A stretch of 64,000 bases of DNA from Nonomuraea fuscirosea. Lineage in GTDB: Bacteria > Actinomycetota > Actinomycetes > Streptosporangiales > Streptosporangiaceae. The position numbers were made by a program, and so were the translations under genes. Shown here in pieces: positions 1 to 8,790 of the stretch. The stretch is taken from positions 248,001 to 312,000 of the forward strand of contig NZ_PVNG01000011.1 in NCBI RefSeq assembly GCF_003001935.1, read 5' to 3'. Below the pieces are notes generated by a model that was not told where the DNA came from, searched no databases, and worked only from the letters and a program-made list of their open reading frames with translations. Numbering within the stretch: position 1 is the stretch's first letter; every line of letters begins with the position of its first letter.

Positions 1-1374
1 GGCCTGCTGGAACGCGACGTCGTGCTGGCCATCGAGGACGTGGCCAACGACGAGGACAAGGCGTTCCTCATGGGCACGCTGATCATCAGGATCGTGGAGC
101 ACCTGCGCATGCGGGCCAGGCGCGAGCGCAGCCCCGAGCTGCGTCACGTCATCGTGATCGAGGAGGCGCACCGCCTGCTGCGCGACCGCGGCCACGGCCG
201 GGCCTCCACCCACGCCGTGGAGCTGCTGGCCGGCCTGCTCGCGGAGATCAGGGCGTACGGCGAGGGCATCGTGGTGGCCGAGCAGATCCCCACCAAGCTC
301 ATCTCCGACGTGGTCAAGAACACCGCGCTGAAGGTCGTGCACCGGCTGCCCGCCGAGGACGACAGGTCGCTCGTCGGGGGCGCGATGAACCTGAGCGAGG
401 AGCAGTCCCGCCACGTGGTCTCCCTCCAGCCGGGCTCGGCCGCGGTGTTCGCCGACGGCATGGACCGGCCGCTGCGCGTGCGCGTGCCGCTGGGGGAGTC
501 CAGGGAGAAGGTGCTGCCGGGGCCGCCGCCGCCCATCCGCGGGCGCAGGTCGGCCGCCTGCGGGGCGCAGTGCCGTACCGGGCAGGCGTGCACGCTGGTG
601 GAGCTGCGCGAGGCCGACGTGCTCGCCGACGCCCCCGACTGGGCCTGGCTGCGCATCTGGTGCGACACGGTGGTGCTGGCCTTCGTCAGCAACCGGCCGC
701 TGCCAGGAGTGCCGCGGGCCCTGTCGGCCGCCTGGGCCGACCTGCCGGCGCGGCGCAGGGAGTGCCTGCTCGCCACCCTCGTCGAACGCTCGGTGCAGCG
801 GCGCGCCTGGTCGCTGCGGAGCTGGTTCGACCCGGCACTGCTGACGGAGAAGGCGGCCGAGACCGCCACTCGCCTGCTGTCCGCCCTCGACGGCGGCGGC
901 GAGCGCCCCGGAGCGTCGTGGGTCATCCCGCAGGTGCGCTGGCTGCACGAGGTGGACCGGCTCTTCCCGTACGGGCAGCCGGCCCCGAACCTGCGCAGCC
1001 CCGCACCGCCCATGGAGTACGCCCTGTTCCGCCCGCCGAACGGCAACGGCTCAGGCGACCTGATCCACGCCGAGCTGCTCGGCCACCGGGCCAAGGCGCT
1101 GCGCCACCATCCGCTGTCGATGGAGGTGGAGCACAACCGGGCACTGGCCTGGCGGGTCATCCTCGGTGACGACGAGGCCGAGGGCGTGCAGCGCGACATC
1201 GTCACTGTTGCCATCGGCGTCGAGGCGTCGGCCAGGATCAGGCACGTGGGGCAGACGATGGGGGCCGGGTGGCTGGAAGGGGTGCTGTCGTGGCCGCGCA
1301 GGTTCGTGCTGCCGTTCGAGCAGGGCGGCGCTCCGGAGATCGCCTTCGCCGAGCCCGCCCCCTCCCCGGCCTGA
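1..1374 (+). CDS. HerA/VirB4-type ATP-binding protein, C-terminal part
   Basis: The frame is open from the first base, so this is the 3' part of a longer gene; the apparent GTG at 22 is internal. The visible part starts just before a Walker B strand (HVIVIEEAHRLL, about residue 50), followed by a stretch typical of HerA-like hexameric ATPases (AEIRAYGEGIVVAEQIPTKL, then a conserved NTALKVVHRLP block). The remaining 300 residues are an Arg/Pro-rich C-terminal region with a short Cys cluster (AACGAQCRTGQAC). HerA-type ATPases pump or remodel DNA; a nucleic-acid translocase role is inferred from family only. The Walker A half lies outside the window. A hairpin terminator follows. Confidence 0.75.
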   Translation, partial: GLLERDVVLAIEDVANDEDKAFLMGTLIIRIVEHLRMRARRERSPELRHVIVIEEAHRLLRDRGHGRASTHAVELLAGLLAEIRAYGEGIVVAEQIPTKLISDVVKNTALKVVHRLPAEDDRSLVGGAMNLSEEQSRHVVSLQPGSAAVFADGMDRPLRVRVPLGESREKVLPGPPPPIRGRRSAACGAQCRTGQACTLVELREADVLADAPDWAWLRIWCDTVVLAFVSNRPLPGVPRALSAAWADLPARRRECLLATLVERSVQRRAWSLRSWFDPALLTEKAAETATRLLSALDGGGERPGASWVIPQVRWLHEVDRLFPYGQPAPNLRSPAPPMEYALFRPPNGNGSGDLIHAELLGHRAKALRHHPLSMEVEHNRALAWRVILGDDEAEGVQRDIVTVAIGVEASARIRHVGQTMGAGWLEGVLSWPRRFVLPFEQGGAPEIAFAEPAPSPA

Positions 1375-1416
1375 CCGCCGCCCGCTGCCCGCCGCCGCCC
1401 GCGACCCCGGCCCGCC

Positions 1417-1451
1417 GCACGGACCGCGCGCGAGCGCGGAGCGGTCCGTGC
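1417..1451 (+). terminator. Hairpin after the HerA-like gene
   Basis: An 11-bp perfect stem (1417-1427 with 1441-1451, arms GCACGGACCGC and GCGGTCCGTGC) has a 13-nt loop and lies 43 nt behind the stop codon. There is no T tract, as is usual in high-GC actinobacteria. Confidence 0.6.
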
Positions 1452-1534
1452 GAGCCGCGGGCTTGCTAGCCGGCGGGCTGCGTTTTGCTGTGCTTCTCCA
1501 GAGTTGGGGCCAACGACGACTAGGATCCATGCAC

Positions 1535-2764
1535 ATGACCCAGCTTCCTCTGCGGGCCCAGCTCGCCAGCGCCCTGGGCCGCAGTGCCGCCACGCTGTCC
1601 AGGATGACCGGGCGTGGTGACGGCTCGGTGATCGGCGGGCGGGTCGGCCTGATGCTCGAGCCCGACCTCCTGCGCCAGCTCGCCAGAGATCGCAAGCTGG
1701 CTCTCGTCAGTGCGACCAACGGCAAGACCACCACGACCAGGTTGATCACCTCGGCGCTGCTAGAGCTCGGTGAGGTGGCCACCAACGTCTTCGGGGCCAA
1801 CATGCCGGCCGGCCACGTCTCCGCGCTCTCCCAGCACAAGCGGGCCCCCTACGGCGTGCTGGAGGTGGACGAGAAATACCTGCCGGAGGTGCTCGACACC
1901 ACCGGCGCGAGCGTCGTCTGCCTGATGAACCTCAGCCGCGACCAGATGGACCGCGCCGCCGAGATCTGGCTGCTGGCGCAGAAGTGGCGCAGGGCGCTGT
2001 CCGGCAAGCCGACCCACGTGATCGCCAACTGCGACGACCCGCTCGTCACCTGGGGCGCCTCGACGGCCGCCAAGGTGACCTGGGTCGCCGGTGGGCAGCG
2101 CTGGAAGGAGGACTCCTGGTGCTGCCCCGAGTGCGGCGGCCCGCTCGACCGCAAGGACGCCGACTGGGCGTGCAGGGAGTGCACGTTCCACCGGCCGGAG
2201 CCGCAGTGGGCGGTCGACGACGACGCGGCGATCGACCCCCAGGGGCAGCGCTGGCTGCTCGACATCCAGCTGCCCGGCCAGGCCAACCGCTCCAACGCGG
2301 TGATGGCGCTGGCGGTGGCCGACGCGTTCGGGCTGCCGGTGGAGCGGGCGCTGCCCAGGCTGCGCGAGGTCACCTCGGTGGCCGGCCGCTACACCACCGT
2401 CGAGCGTGACGGCCGGCACGCGCGGCTGCTGCTGGCCAAGAACCCGGCGGGCTGGCTGGAGGCGTTCGACGTCGCCGACCCGCAGTTCCCGATCATCCTG
2501 TCGGTCAACGCGCAGGGCCCCGACGGCCGCGACACCTCGTGGTTGTGGGACGTCGACTACCGCATCCTGCGCGGGCGGCCCGTCTTCATCACCGGTCAGC
2601 GCCGGCTCGACATGGCGCTCCGGCTCGACGTGGCCGACGTGCCGTTCACGCTGTGCGGCACGTTCTCGGAGGCGCTGGCCATGCAGCCGCCCGGCCGGGT
2701 CGACGTGATCGCCAACTACACCGCCTTCCAGGACATCCGAACGGAGTTCGGCCGTGCCGTCTGA
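1535..2764 (+). CDS. murT: Lipid II isoglutaminyl synthase, Mur ligase-like subunit MurT
   Basis: MurT activates the D-glutamate carboxylate of the lipid II stem peptide with ATP, and GatD supplies ammonia, giving D-isoglutamine. The protein has the Mur-ligase P-loop (SATNGKTTTTR, about residue 55), a central ligase domain with the four-cysteine zinc ribbon characteristic of MurT (CPEC and CREC, about residues 195-225), and a C-terminal DUF1727 domain. Two ATGs are possible, 1529 and 1535. A -10-like TAGGAT at 1521-1526 lies 8 nt before 1535 and there is no Shine-Dalgarno, so a leaderless transcript starting at 1535 is favoured (409 aa). The gene overlaps gatD by 11 bp and the two are surely co-expressed. 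Confidence 0.93.
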   Translation: MTQLPLRAQLASALGRSAATLSRMTGRGDGSVIGGRVGLMLEPDLLRQLARDRKLALVSATNGKTTTTRLITSALLELGEVATNVFGANMPAGHVSALSQHKRAPYGVLEVDEKYLPEVLDTTGASVVCLMNLSRDQMDRAAEIWLLAQKWRRALSGKPTHVIANCDDPLVTWGASTAAKVTWVAGGQRWKEDSWCCPECGGPLDRKDADWACRECTFHRPEPQWAVDDDAAIDPQGQRWLLDIQLPGQANRSNAVMALAVADAFGLPVERALPRLREVTSVAGRYTTVERDGRHARLLLAKNPAGWLEAFDVADPQFPIILSVNAQGPDGRDTSWLWDVDYRILRGRPVFITGQRRLDMALRLDVADVPFTLCGTFSEALAMQPPGRVDVIANYTAFQDIRTEFGRAV

Positions 2765-3467
2765 CAGTGCCCTTCGCATCGTCTGGATCTACCCCGACCT
2801 GCTGAGCACCTACGGTGACCAGGGCAACGTCCTGGTCCTTGAGCAGCGGGCGCAGCGCAGGGGCATCGAGACCGAGACGATCCACGTACGCTCGGCCGAC
2901 CCCGTTCCCGAGACCGGCGACATCTACCTGATCGGCGGTGGCGAGGACCGGCCGCAGATCCTGGCCGCCGAGCGCCTGCGCAGGGACGGCGGCCTGCACC
3001 GGGCCATCGCGCGCGGGGCGGCCATGCTGGCCGTGTGCGCCGGCTACCAGATCATGGGCAGCACGTTCGGCGGCGAGGAGGGTCAGCCGGTCGACGGCAT
3101 CGGCCTGCTCGACATCGCCAGCGCCCGCGGTCCCGCGCGGGCCGTGGGCGAGCTGGTGGCCGAGGTGGACGCCGCGCTCAACCTGCCCACGCTGACCGGC
3201 TTCGAGAACCACATGGGCGTCACCAGCCTCGGCCCCGGCGTCAAGCCGCTGTCGCGGACGATCAAGGGCGTGGGCAACGGCGACGGGTTCGAGGGCTGCT
3301 ACGCGGGTCACGTGGTGGGCACCTACCTGCACGGGCCCGCGCTGGCCCGCAACCCGGCGCTGGCGGACCTGCTGCTGTCGTGGCGGGCCGGGGAGCTGGC
3401 CCCGCTCGACGACTCCCGCTACGAGGCCCTGCGCCAGGAACGGCTCGCGACCGTCCTGCAAGGCTGA
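2754..3467 (+). CDS. gatD: Lipid II isoglutaminyl synthase, glutaminase subunit GatD
   Basis: This class I glutamine amidotransferase (237 aa) hydrolyses glutamine and passes ammonia to MurT. The nucleophile elbow is MLAVCAGYQ (Cys95). An early glycine motif (GGGEDRPQ) and a late GTYLHGP block carrying the catalytic His are present, matching the CobQ/CobB-like amidotransferases to which GatD belongs. The GTG start at 2754 lies inside the murT 3' end, giving an 11-bp overlap and probable translational coupling. A hairpin at 3484-3509 follows. Confidence 0.92.
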   Translation: MPSDSALRIVWIYPDLLSTYGDQGNVLVLEQRAQRRGIETETIHVRSADPVPETGDIYLIGGGEDRPQILAAERLRRDGGLHRAIARGAAMLAVCAGYQIMGSTFGGEEGQPVDGIGLLDIASARGPARAVGELVAEVDAALNLPTLTGFENHMGVTSLGPGVKPLSRTIKGVGNGDGFEGCYAGHVVGTYLHGPALARNPALADLLLSWRAGELAPLDDSRYEALRQERLATVLQG

Positions 3468-3483
3468 CCCAGCCGCCTGGGGC

Positions 3484-3509
3484 GGCGCCACGTCCGTTCT
3501 CGTGGCGCC
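3484..3509 (+). terminator. Hairpin after murT-gatD
   Basis: The 9-bp perfect inverted repeat GGCGCCACG / CGTGGCGCC is separated by 8 nt and lies 16 nt after the gatD stop. It also lies downstream of the convergent regulator gene and could serve both. Confidence 0.55.
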
Positions 3510-3607
3510 GGCCCGGTCGGCGTCAGCGTCTGTTTGTGCGCGGCCCGGTCGGCGTCAGCGTCCGTCCTTGTGGCGCGGCCCGGCGGGCGTCAACGCCTGT
3601 TCCCGCC
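3510..3607. repeat. Degenerate tandem repeat, about 32-35 bp, three copies
   Basis: Three consecutive segments begin with GGCCCGG and continue as a GGCGTCA(A/G)CG(T/C)C core, at 3510-3541, 3542-3576 and 3577-3607. The third copy contains the stop codon of the regulator gene on the minus strand, so the repeat has grown into a coding end. Confidence 0.6.
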
Positions 3608-4519
3608 TCGGCCGTGTTCGATCATCGGGGTGAGCCCGTCGAGCAGCGCGCCGAGGCCGAACTCGAAGAGCCGGTCGAGGTCGAGGTCGAACTCGCCCAG
3701 ATCGTCCAGGAGCTGGACGAAGGCCGGATAGTTCCGCGACTCGCCGATCCAGCGCAGCTCGTCGCCCTGCTCGTCCATCCACTCGTCGGCGGTGACCCCG
3801 GTGGCGGCCTGGGCCCGCCGCTCCTTCTCGATGTTGGCGGCGACGCCCTGCACGTAGCCGTAGAGCGTGATCTGCACGTACATCCTGGTCTCGGCGTCGA
3901 GCCCGCTGCCCGCCAGCGCCCGCATGGCCCACTCCGTGTGCCGGAGGAGGGCGGGTGAGGGCACCGGCCGGGTGATGGAGCTCAGCCCGGCCATCCACGG
4001 GTGGGCGCGGTAGGCGGCCCACTGCAGCCGGGCGATCGTCTCCAGGCCGGTCCGCCAGTCGTCCGGCTGCCCGCCGGGCAGCGCGAACTCCGCGATCCCC
4101 GCGTCCACCATGAGCACGACCAGGTCGTCCTTGCCGCCCACGTGCCGGTAGAGGGACATGGTGGCCACCCCGAGCCGGTCGGCGAGCGCGCGCATGGTCA
4201 GCTCCGCCAGGCCGTCCGCGTCGGCGAGCTCGACGGCCGCGCGGACCACGCGCTGCCGGGTCAGGTCGTGCTCGGAGGAGGCCGCCGGCCTGGCCTTCTG
4301 GCCGCGGCCCCGCGCCACCACGGTGCCGACGCGCGGCTCGGCCACCACCACGCCCTCCCTGGCCAGCAGCGTGAGCGCCTTGGCGGCGGTGGCCAGGGCG
4401 ACGTTCCAGTCGCGGGCCAGCTGCCTGGTCGAGGGCACCCGGTCGCCGGGGCGCAGTCTGCCCTCGGCGACGCGCCGCTTGATGTCGGCCGCGATCCGGG
4501 CGTGGGGCGGGGTGGTCAT
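3590..4519 (-). CDS. GntR-TetR fusion transcriptional regulator
   Basis: The 309-aa protein joins two DNA-binding modules. Residues about 1-70 form a GntR-type winged helix (RIAADIKRRVAEGRLRPGDR, then VPSTRQLARDWNVA). Residues about 90-135 form a TetR-type HTH (VVRAAVELADADGLAELTMR, then LYRHVGGKDDLV), followed by a TetR C-terminal ligand domain. The start at 4519 is fixed by AGGAGG 5 nt upstream. It is divergent from the FAD monooxygenase at 4627. On its own strand a -10 TATAGT (4556-4551) is followed at once by the palindrome CTGTACTAGTACAG, so autorepression is likely. GntR-TetR fusions are a known actinobacterial type; the ligand is unknown. Confidence 0.88.
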   Translation of the reverse strand: MTTPPHARIAADIKRRVAEGRLRPGDRVPSTRQLARDWNVALATAAKALTLLAREGVVVAEPRVGTVVARGRGQKARPAASSEHDLTRQRVVRAAVELADADGLAELTMRALADRLGVATMSLYRHVGGKDDLVVLMVDAGIAEFALPGGQPDDWRTGLETIARLQWAAYRAHPWMAGLSSITRPVPSPALLRHTEWAMRALAGSGLDAETRMYVQITLYGYVQGVAANIEKERRAQAATGVTADEWMDEQGDELRWIGESRNYPAFVQLLDDLGEFDLDLDRLFEFGLGALLDGLTPMIEHGRGGNRR

Positions 4520-4528
4520 GCGATCCTC

Positions 4529-4605
4529 CTGTACTAGTACAGATCCTCTCACTATAGCCTTGTTGCCTCCTGTATGTACTGCGTACAGTCAGTTCTGCGT
4601 ACAAC
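4529..4605. promoter_or_regulatory. Divergent operator region, GTAC-type palindromes
   Basis: The perfect 14-bp palindrome CTGTACTAGTACAG (4529-4542) is followed by CTGTA-N9-TACAG at 4570-4588, whose inner part GTAC-TGC-GTAC repeats the motif, and by a half site GTAC at 4600-4603. It sits between the GntR-TetR regulator and the monooxygenase and probably controls both. Confidence 0.65.
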
Positions 4606-4626
4606 GTCAACAGCTTGGAGCGGATC

Positions 4627-5703
4627 ATGAAGGTTCTCGTGTCAGGGGCGAGCGTCGGCGGGCCCGTGCTGGCGTACTGGTTGCGCGAGCACGGCCACGA
4701 CGTCACTGTCGTCGAGCGCGCGCCCGCCCCGCGCAAGGGCGGCCAGGCCGTCGACATCAGGGGCGCCGCGCTCACCGTGGCCGCGCGCATGGGCGTGCTG
4801 GAGCGGATCAGGGCGCGGCGCACGACCATGCGGGGCATGTCCATGGTGGACACCGCCGGCAACGAGCTCATGCGCGACGAGGAGAGCACGCTGAGCGGCG
4901 GCCGCTTCGACAGCCCCGACGTCGAGATCATGCGCGACGACCTCGTCGCGATCCTCATCGGCGCCTCCGACGCCCGCTACCTCTACGGCGACTCGATCGC
5001 CACGCTGGACGAGGACGGCGAGGTGACGTTCGAGAGCGGCCGCCGCGAACGCTACGACCGCGTCATCGGCGCCGACGGGCTGCACTCCAACGTGCGCGGG
5101 CTCGCCTTCGGCCCTGAGCGGCAGTTCGTGCACCACCTCGGCACCTACGTCTCCATCTACACCGCGAGCAACTTCCTCGGCCTGGACCACTGGCAGACCT
5201 GGTTCAACGAGGGCGAGGCCGGCGGCGCGCTGTTCAGCGACCGCGACCCGGGCGAGATGCGGGTCAACCTGGGCTTCAGGTCCGGCGCGATCGACTACGA
5301 CCACCGCGACGTCGAGGGGCAGAAGCGGCTCGTCCAGGAGCACTGCAGCGGGGTCTTCGAGGCCGAGCGGCTGCTGAAGGCGATGTGGCAGTCCGACGAC
5401 TTCTACTTCGACGCCATGGCCCAGGTCAGGATGGAGCACTGGACGAAGGGGCGGGTCGCGCTGGTGGGCGACGCGGGCTACTGCCCCTCGCCGCTGTCGG
5501 GGCAGGGCACGAGCCTGGCCATGGTGGGGGCGTACGTGCTGGCGGAGGAGCTCGTTCGCGACCCGCGTACGGCGTACGCGCGCTACGAGGAGCGGATGCG
5601 CCCGTTCGTCGCGGCGAACCAGGCGCTCGCCCACGAGAACCCGGGCCAGGGCGCCGCTCCGGAGAGCGTCCAGCGGGCGGCGACCAGCATCAAGCTGGAC
5701 TGA
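4627..5703 (+). CDS. FAD-dependent monooxygenase (PHBH/TetX-like)
   Basis: This 358-aa class A flavoprotein has an N-terminal dinucleotide fold (VLVSGASVGGPVLAYWL), a second FAD motif RVIGADGLHSNVR near residue 155, and the conserved GDAGYCPSPLSGQGTSLAM loop near residue 280 that contacts the FAD ribityl chain. Family members hydroxylate aromatic or polyketide substrates, or inactivate drugs such as tetracycline and rifampicin; the substrate here cannot be read from sequence. The ATG at 4627 is chosen over an upstream TTG because TTGGAG lies 7 nt before it. It is divergent from the GntR-TetR regulator, which probably responds to its substrate. Confidence 0.85.
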   Translation: MKVLVSGASVGGPVLAYWLREHGHDVTVVERAPAPRKGGQAVDIRGAALTVAARMGVLERIRARRTTMRGMSMVDTAGNELMRDEESTLSGGRFDSPDVEIMRDDLVAILIGASDARYLYGDSIATLDEDGEVTFESGRRERYDRVIGADGLHSNVRGLAFGPERQFVHHLGTYVSIYTASNFLGLDHWQTWFNEGEAGGALFSDRDPGEMRVNLGFRSGAIDYDHRDVEGQKRLVQEHCSGVFEAERLLKAMWQSDDFYFDAMAQVRMEHWTKGRVALVGDAGYCPSPLSGQGTSLAMVGAYVLAEELVRDPRTAYARYEERMRPFVAANQALAHENPGQGAAPESVQRAATSIKLD

Positions 5704-5731
5704 CCAGTCCGAACCGCTACGATTTGCCGCC

Positions 5732-7342
5732 ATGACGGGTATCAGACTCACGTTGGCCGCCCTGGCGGCCACCGCTCTGACGTTGACCACAGCCCCCGCC
5801 GCCCTGGCAGCGGAGGCCGGGATCACGGACGAGGTGACGATGACCCTCGGCAAGGACGGGACCCTGCACGTGGTCGAGAAGATCACCGGGGCTTCGGGCG
5901 GGCTCAAACGGACGTTCATCACCAGGACGCGGTACGACGACGCCAACGACCGCCTCTACCGGATCTCCAACGTCAAGGGCGGCACCCTCAGCGGCGACGT
6001 GCTCACCGTGACGGGCGAGACCGTCGAGTACGACGTCAAGGGAGCGGTGACCACGTCGGGCGGTGTCGAGGAGCTGCGCTGGTTCGCCGTGAACGGCTGG
6101 AACCAGCAGGTCGCCAAGGCCACGGTCAAGGTGAGCGGCCCCGGGCAGGTGCAGAACCTGTCCTGCTTCGCCGGCGAGCTCACCTCCGCCATCGGCTGCA
6201 CCTCGGCCTCCATGGACCACTCGGCCACCCAGGCGGACTTCGAGCAGGACGCGATCCCGGCCGGCCAGGCCCTCACCGTCGTCGTCGGCTATCCGAAGGG
6301 CTCGAGCAGCGGTCAGCCGATCCTGGACAAGCGCTTCTCCCTGGCCGCCGCCTTCACGCTCGACACCGTCACCGGCGGCGCGCTGGTCGGCCTGCTGGTC
6401 CTGCTGCTCGGCGGCATCGCGCTGATCTACTGGACGCGCGGCCGGGACGCCAGGGTCGCCGGGCACGAGGGCGGCGCGGTCGATCCGGTGCAGGGCGGTC
6501 ACTTCTCCCCGCCCGACGGCGTCCGGCCCGGCCAGATCGGCACCCTGGTCGACGAGCAGGCCGACGTGGTCGACGTGACCGCCACCATCGTCGACCTCGC
6601 GGTCCGCGGTTACCTGCGCATCGACGAGCAGCCCCGGCAAACGTACGACGCCCCGGACTGGATGCTGGTCAGGAACCCGAACGCGCCCGTGGGCGACCTG
6701 CTGCCGTACGAGAAGGCGCTCTACGACGCCATCTTCGACGGGCGCGACGCGGTGCTGCTGTCGCAGCTGTCCGGCTCGTTCGCCAGCCACCTGGGCAAGG
6801 TGCGCGACGCGCTCTACGCCGACGTGGTCAAGCAGGGCTGGTTCGCCCGCCGCCCCGACACCGAGCGCACCCGGTGGACCACGATCGGCGTGGTGCTCAT
6901 CGGCGTCGGGCTGCTCGCCACGGCGGCGCTGGCCTGGCTCACCACGTACGGGCTGCTCGGCCTGGCCGTGGTCATCGCGGGCGGCGCGCTGGCCGTCGGC
7001 GGCCAGTACATGCCGGCCAAGACCGCCAAGGGCTCGGCGGCACTGGCGCACACGATGGGCTTTCGCCAGTACCTGTTCTCCGGCGAGCTGGGCGAGGTGC
7101 CCGAGCAGCACCGGGTCGAGCTGTTCTCCCGCTACCTGCCCTACGCCGTGATCTTCGACGGGGTCGAGCACTGGGCGCGGGTGGTGGCCTCCGTCACCGG
7201 CAACGGCCACCAGACCGACAACCTGTACTGGTATCACGGGCCGGCGGAGTGGGACCTGTCCAAGTTCGCCGGATCGATGCGCACGTTCACCACGACGACC
7301 TCGGGCGCCATCTCCGCCACCCGCCAGTTCCGCACCCTCTAG
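5732..7342 (+). CDS. DUF2207 family membrane protein
   Basis: The 536-aa protein has a Sec signal peptide (cleavage after about ALAA, residue 26), an extracytoplasmic beta-rich DUF2207 domain to about residue 205, a membrane helix near 212-232, a cytoplasmic region, two close helices near 383-423 and a C-terminal soluble domain. The family is widespread and of unknown function. A TACGAT box (5718-5723) ends 8 nt before the ATG and no ribosome site is visible, so it is probably leaderless. The gene stands alone between the monooxygenase and a convergent asparaginase gene. Confidence 0.82.
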   Translation: MTGIRLTLAALAATALTLTTAPAALAAEAGITDEVTMTLGKDGTLHVVEKITGASGGLKRTFITRTRYDDANDRLYRISNVKGGTLSGDVLTVTGETVEYDVKGAVTTSGGVEELRWFAVNGWNQQVAKATVKVSGPGQVQNLSCFAGELTSAIGCTSASMDHSATQADFEQDAIPAGQALTVVVGYPKGSSSGQPILDKRFSLAAAFTLDTVTGGALVGLLVLLLGGIALIYWTRGRDARVAGHEGGAVDPVQGGHFSPPDGVRPGQIGTLVDEQADVVDVTATIVDLAVRGYLRIDEQPRQTYDAPDWMLVRNPNAPVGDLLPYEKALYDAIFDGRDAVLLSQLSGSFASHLGKVRDALYADVVKQGWFARRPDTERTRWTTIGVVLIGVGLLATAALAWLTTYGLLGLAVVIAGGALAVGGQYMPAKTAKGSAALAHTMGFRQYLFSGELGEVPEQHRVELFSRYLPYAVIFDGVEHWARVVASVTGNGHQTDNLYWYHGPAEWDLSKFAGSMRTFTTTTSGAISATRQFRTL

Positions 7343-7372
7343 GACCGCCGGTTCCGCGCTCTGTGAAGGGCC

Positions 7373-8281
7373 CTAGCGGATCCTGAGCTCCCCGACGGGC
7401 CGCCCGCCGCCGAGGACCGGCGGAGCGGCCAGCTCGGCCAGTTCGGGCGCGTCCAGGCCGAGCGAGCGCAGCGCCGCCACCGTTGCGGGCACGCGGGCGC
7501 GCCCCGAGCCGTCCTCCACCTTGACCGTGCCCGCGCGCCCGTCCTCGAACACGAACGCCTCGAACCCCTCGGCGCCCGTCTTCAGCATCAGGCCGGGCAG
7601 GGCCCGCATCAGCCTGGCCTCCGCCCGGTCGGTGCCCGACGTCCACTCGGGGTGGGCGCGCATAGCGTCGAGGATCTTGCGCTCGTACGAGTCCTCCGAC
7701 GACTGCGCGAACGCCCTGAACGCCCTGGTCACCCCGAGCATCGAGACGAAGAACAGCGGCGCGCCGCACCCGTCGACCCCGGAGGCCGCGACGCGTTCGC
7801 CGGTGAACTCCTCCACGGTCGCGCGGATCGCCCGCTGCAGCGGGTGCGCCGGCTCCAGGTACGTGCTCAGCGGCCAGTCGTTCAGCACACAGGTGGCCAG
7901 CATCGCGGAGTGCTTGCCCGAGCAGTTCATCCACACGCGCCCGTGCTCGGTGGACGCGCGGTCGAACGGATAGTCCTCAGGACAGAGCAGCGCCTCCTCC
8001 GCCAGCCCCGCGCCCGCCAGGATCTTCCGCACGCCGTCCACGTGGAAGGGCTCGCCGGAGTGGGAGCCGCAGGCCAGCGCCAGCAGCTCGCCCTCCAGGT
8101 CCAGCCCCGCGCGGAGCATGCCGAGCGCCTGCAGCGGCTTCATCGACGACCGCGGGGAGATCGGCACGTGCACCGCGCCCCTCGTCTCGACCGGGCGCCC
8201 CTGGGCGTCCACCGTCAGCACGCGCACCTGATGCGTGGACTCCACGAACCCGGATCGGACGACTTCAACGATCATCGACAT
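7373..8281 (-). CDS. Asparaginase, L-asparaginase II (PF06089) type
   Basis: The 302-aa protein matches the L-asparaginase II / amidase family throughout: a RSSMKPLQA block (residues about 44-52) carrying the probable nucleophilic Ser, ACGSHSGEPFH, a central NCSGKHSAML and GVDGCGAPLF. The expected reaction is hydrolysis of asparagine to aspartate and ammonia in the cytoplasm, since no signal peptide is seen. It is divergent from dtd with 60 bp between the starts and converges on the DUF2207 gene. Confidence 0.85.
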   Translation of the reverse strand: MSMIVEVVRSGFVESTHQVRVLTVDAQGRPVETRGAVHVPISPRSSMKPLQALGMLRAGLDLEGELLALACGSHSGEPFHVDGVRKILAGAGLAEEALLCPEDYPFDRASTEHGRVWMNCSGKHSAMLATCVLNDWPLSTYLEPAHPLQRAIRATVEEFTGERVAASGVDGCGAPLFFVSMLGVTRAFRAFAQSSEDSYERKILDAMRAHPEWTSGTDRAEARLMRALPGLMLKTGAEGFEAFVFEDGRAGTVKVEDGSGRARVPATVAALRSLGLDAPELAELAAPPVLGGGRPVGELRIR

Positions 8282-8341
8282 GTCACATCCCCTTTCGGCA
8301 TGAGTTTAGGGACTGTTCTTCCTGGTCCAGAATGGGATCCC

Positions 8342-8767
8342 ATGCGAGCAGTCGTACAACGGGTCAGTTCCGCGTCGGTCGAGGTCGAGGGGCGCACGGT
8401 CGGGGCCGTCACCGAGCCCGGCCTGCTCGTCCTCGTGGGCGTCACACACGGCGACACCCACGCCGAGGCCGCGAAACTCGCCGCCAAGCTGTGGGGCCTG
8501 CGCATCCTGCACGGTGAGAAGTCCTGCTCGGACGTCTCGGCGCCGCTCCTGGTGATCAGCCAGTTCACCCTGTACGGCGACGCCCGCAAGGGCCGCCGGC
8601 CCACCTGGCAGGCGGCCGCTCCTGGCCCCGTCGCCGAGCCGCTGGTCGAGGCCGTGGTGGAGGAGTTGCGGGCGCTGGGCGCGCACGTGGAGACCGGGAT
8701 CTTCGGCGCCGACATGAAGGTGTCCCTGGTCAACGACGGCCCGATCACCCTGACCCTGGAGCTCTGA
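8342..8767 (+). CDS. dtd: D-aminoacyl-tRNA deacylase
   Basis: The 141-aa protein removes D-amino acids from mischarged tRNA. All family marks are present: N-terminal MRAVVQRVSSASVEV, the catalytic SQFTLYGD motif near residue 78, and the C-terminal VNDGPITL with its Gly-cis-Pro-like element. The length is normal for the bacterial enzyme. In other actinomycetes dtd, ygfZ and the Fur-type regulator lie near one another, as here. It converges on ygfZ, and a GC-rich hairpin lies between the stops. Confidence 0.93.
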   Translation: MRAVVQRVSSASVEVEGRTVGAVTEPGLLVLVGVTHGDTHAEAAKLAAKLWGLRILHGEKSCSDVSAPLLVISQFTLYGDARKGRRPTWQAAAPGPVAEPLVEAVVEELRALGAHVETGIFGADMKVSLVNDGPITLTLEL

Positions 8768-8790
8768 CCCCGCCTTGGGGCGGCCGGTCA
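8766..8790. terminator. Hairpin between convergent dtd and ygfZ
   Basis: CCGCC-TTGG-GGCGG (8770-8783) is extended by the flanking GAC/GTC. It overlaps both stop codons and could terminate from both sides. Confidence 0.45.

Noticed and set aside
5717..7237. A 506-codon minus-strand frame
   Set aside because: It is antisense to the DUF2207 gene, with His/Val/Arg-rich shadow composition and no motifs.
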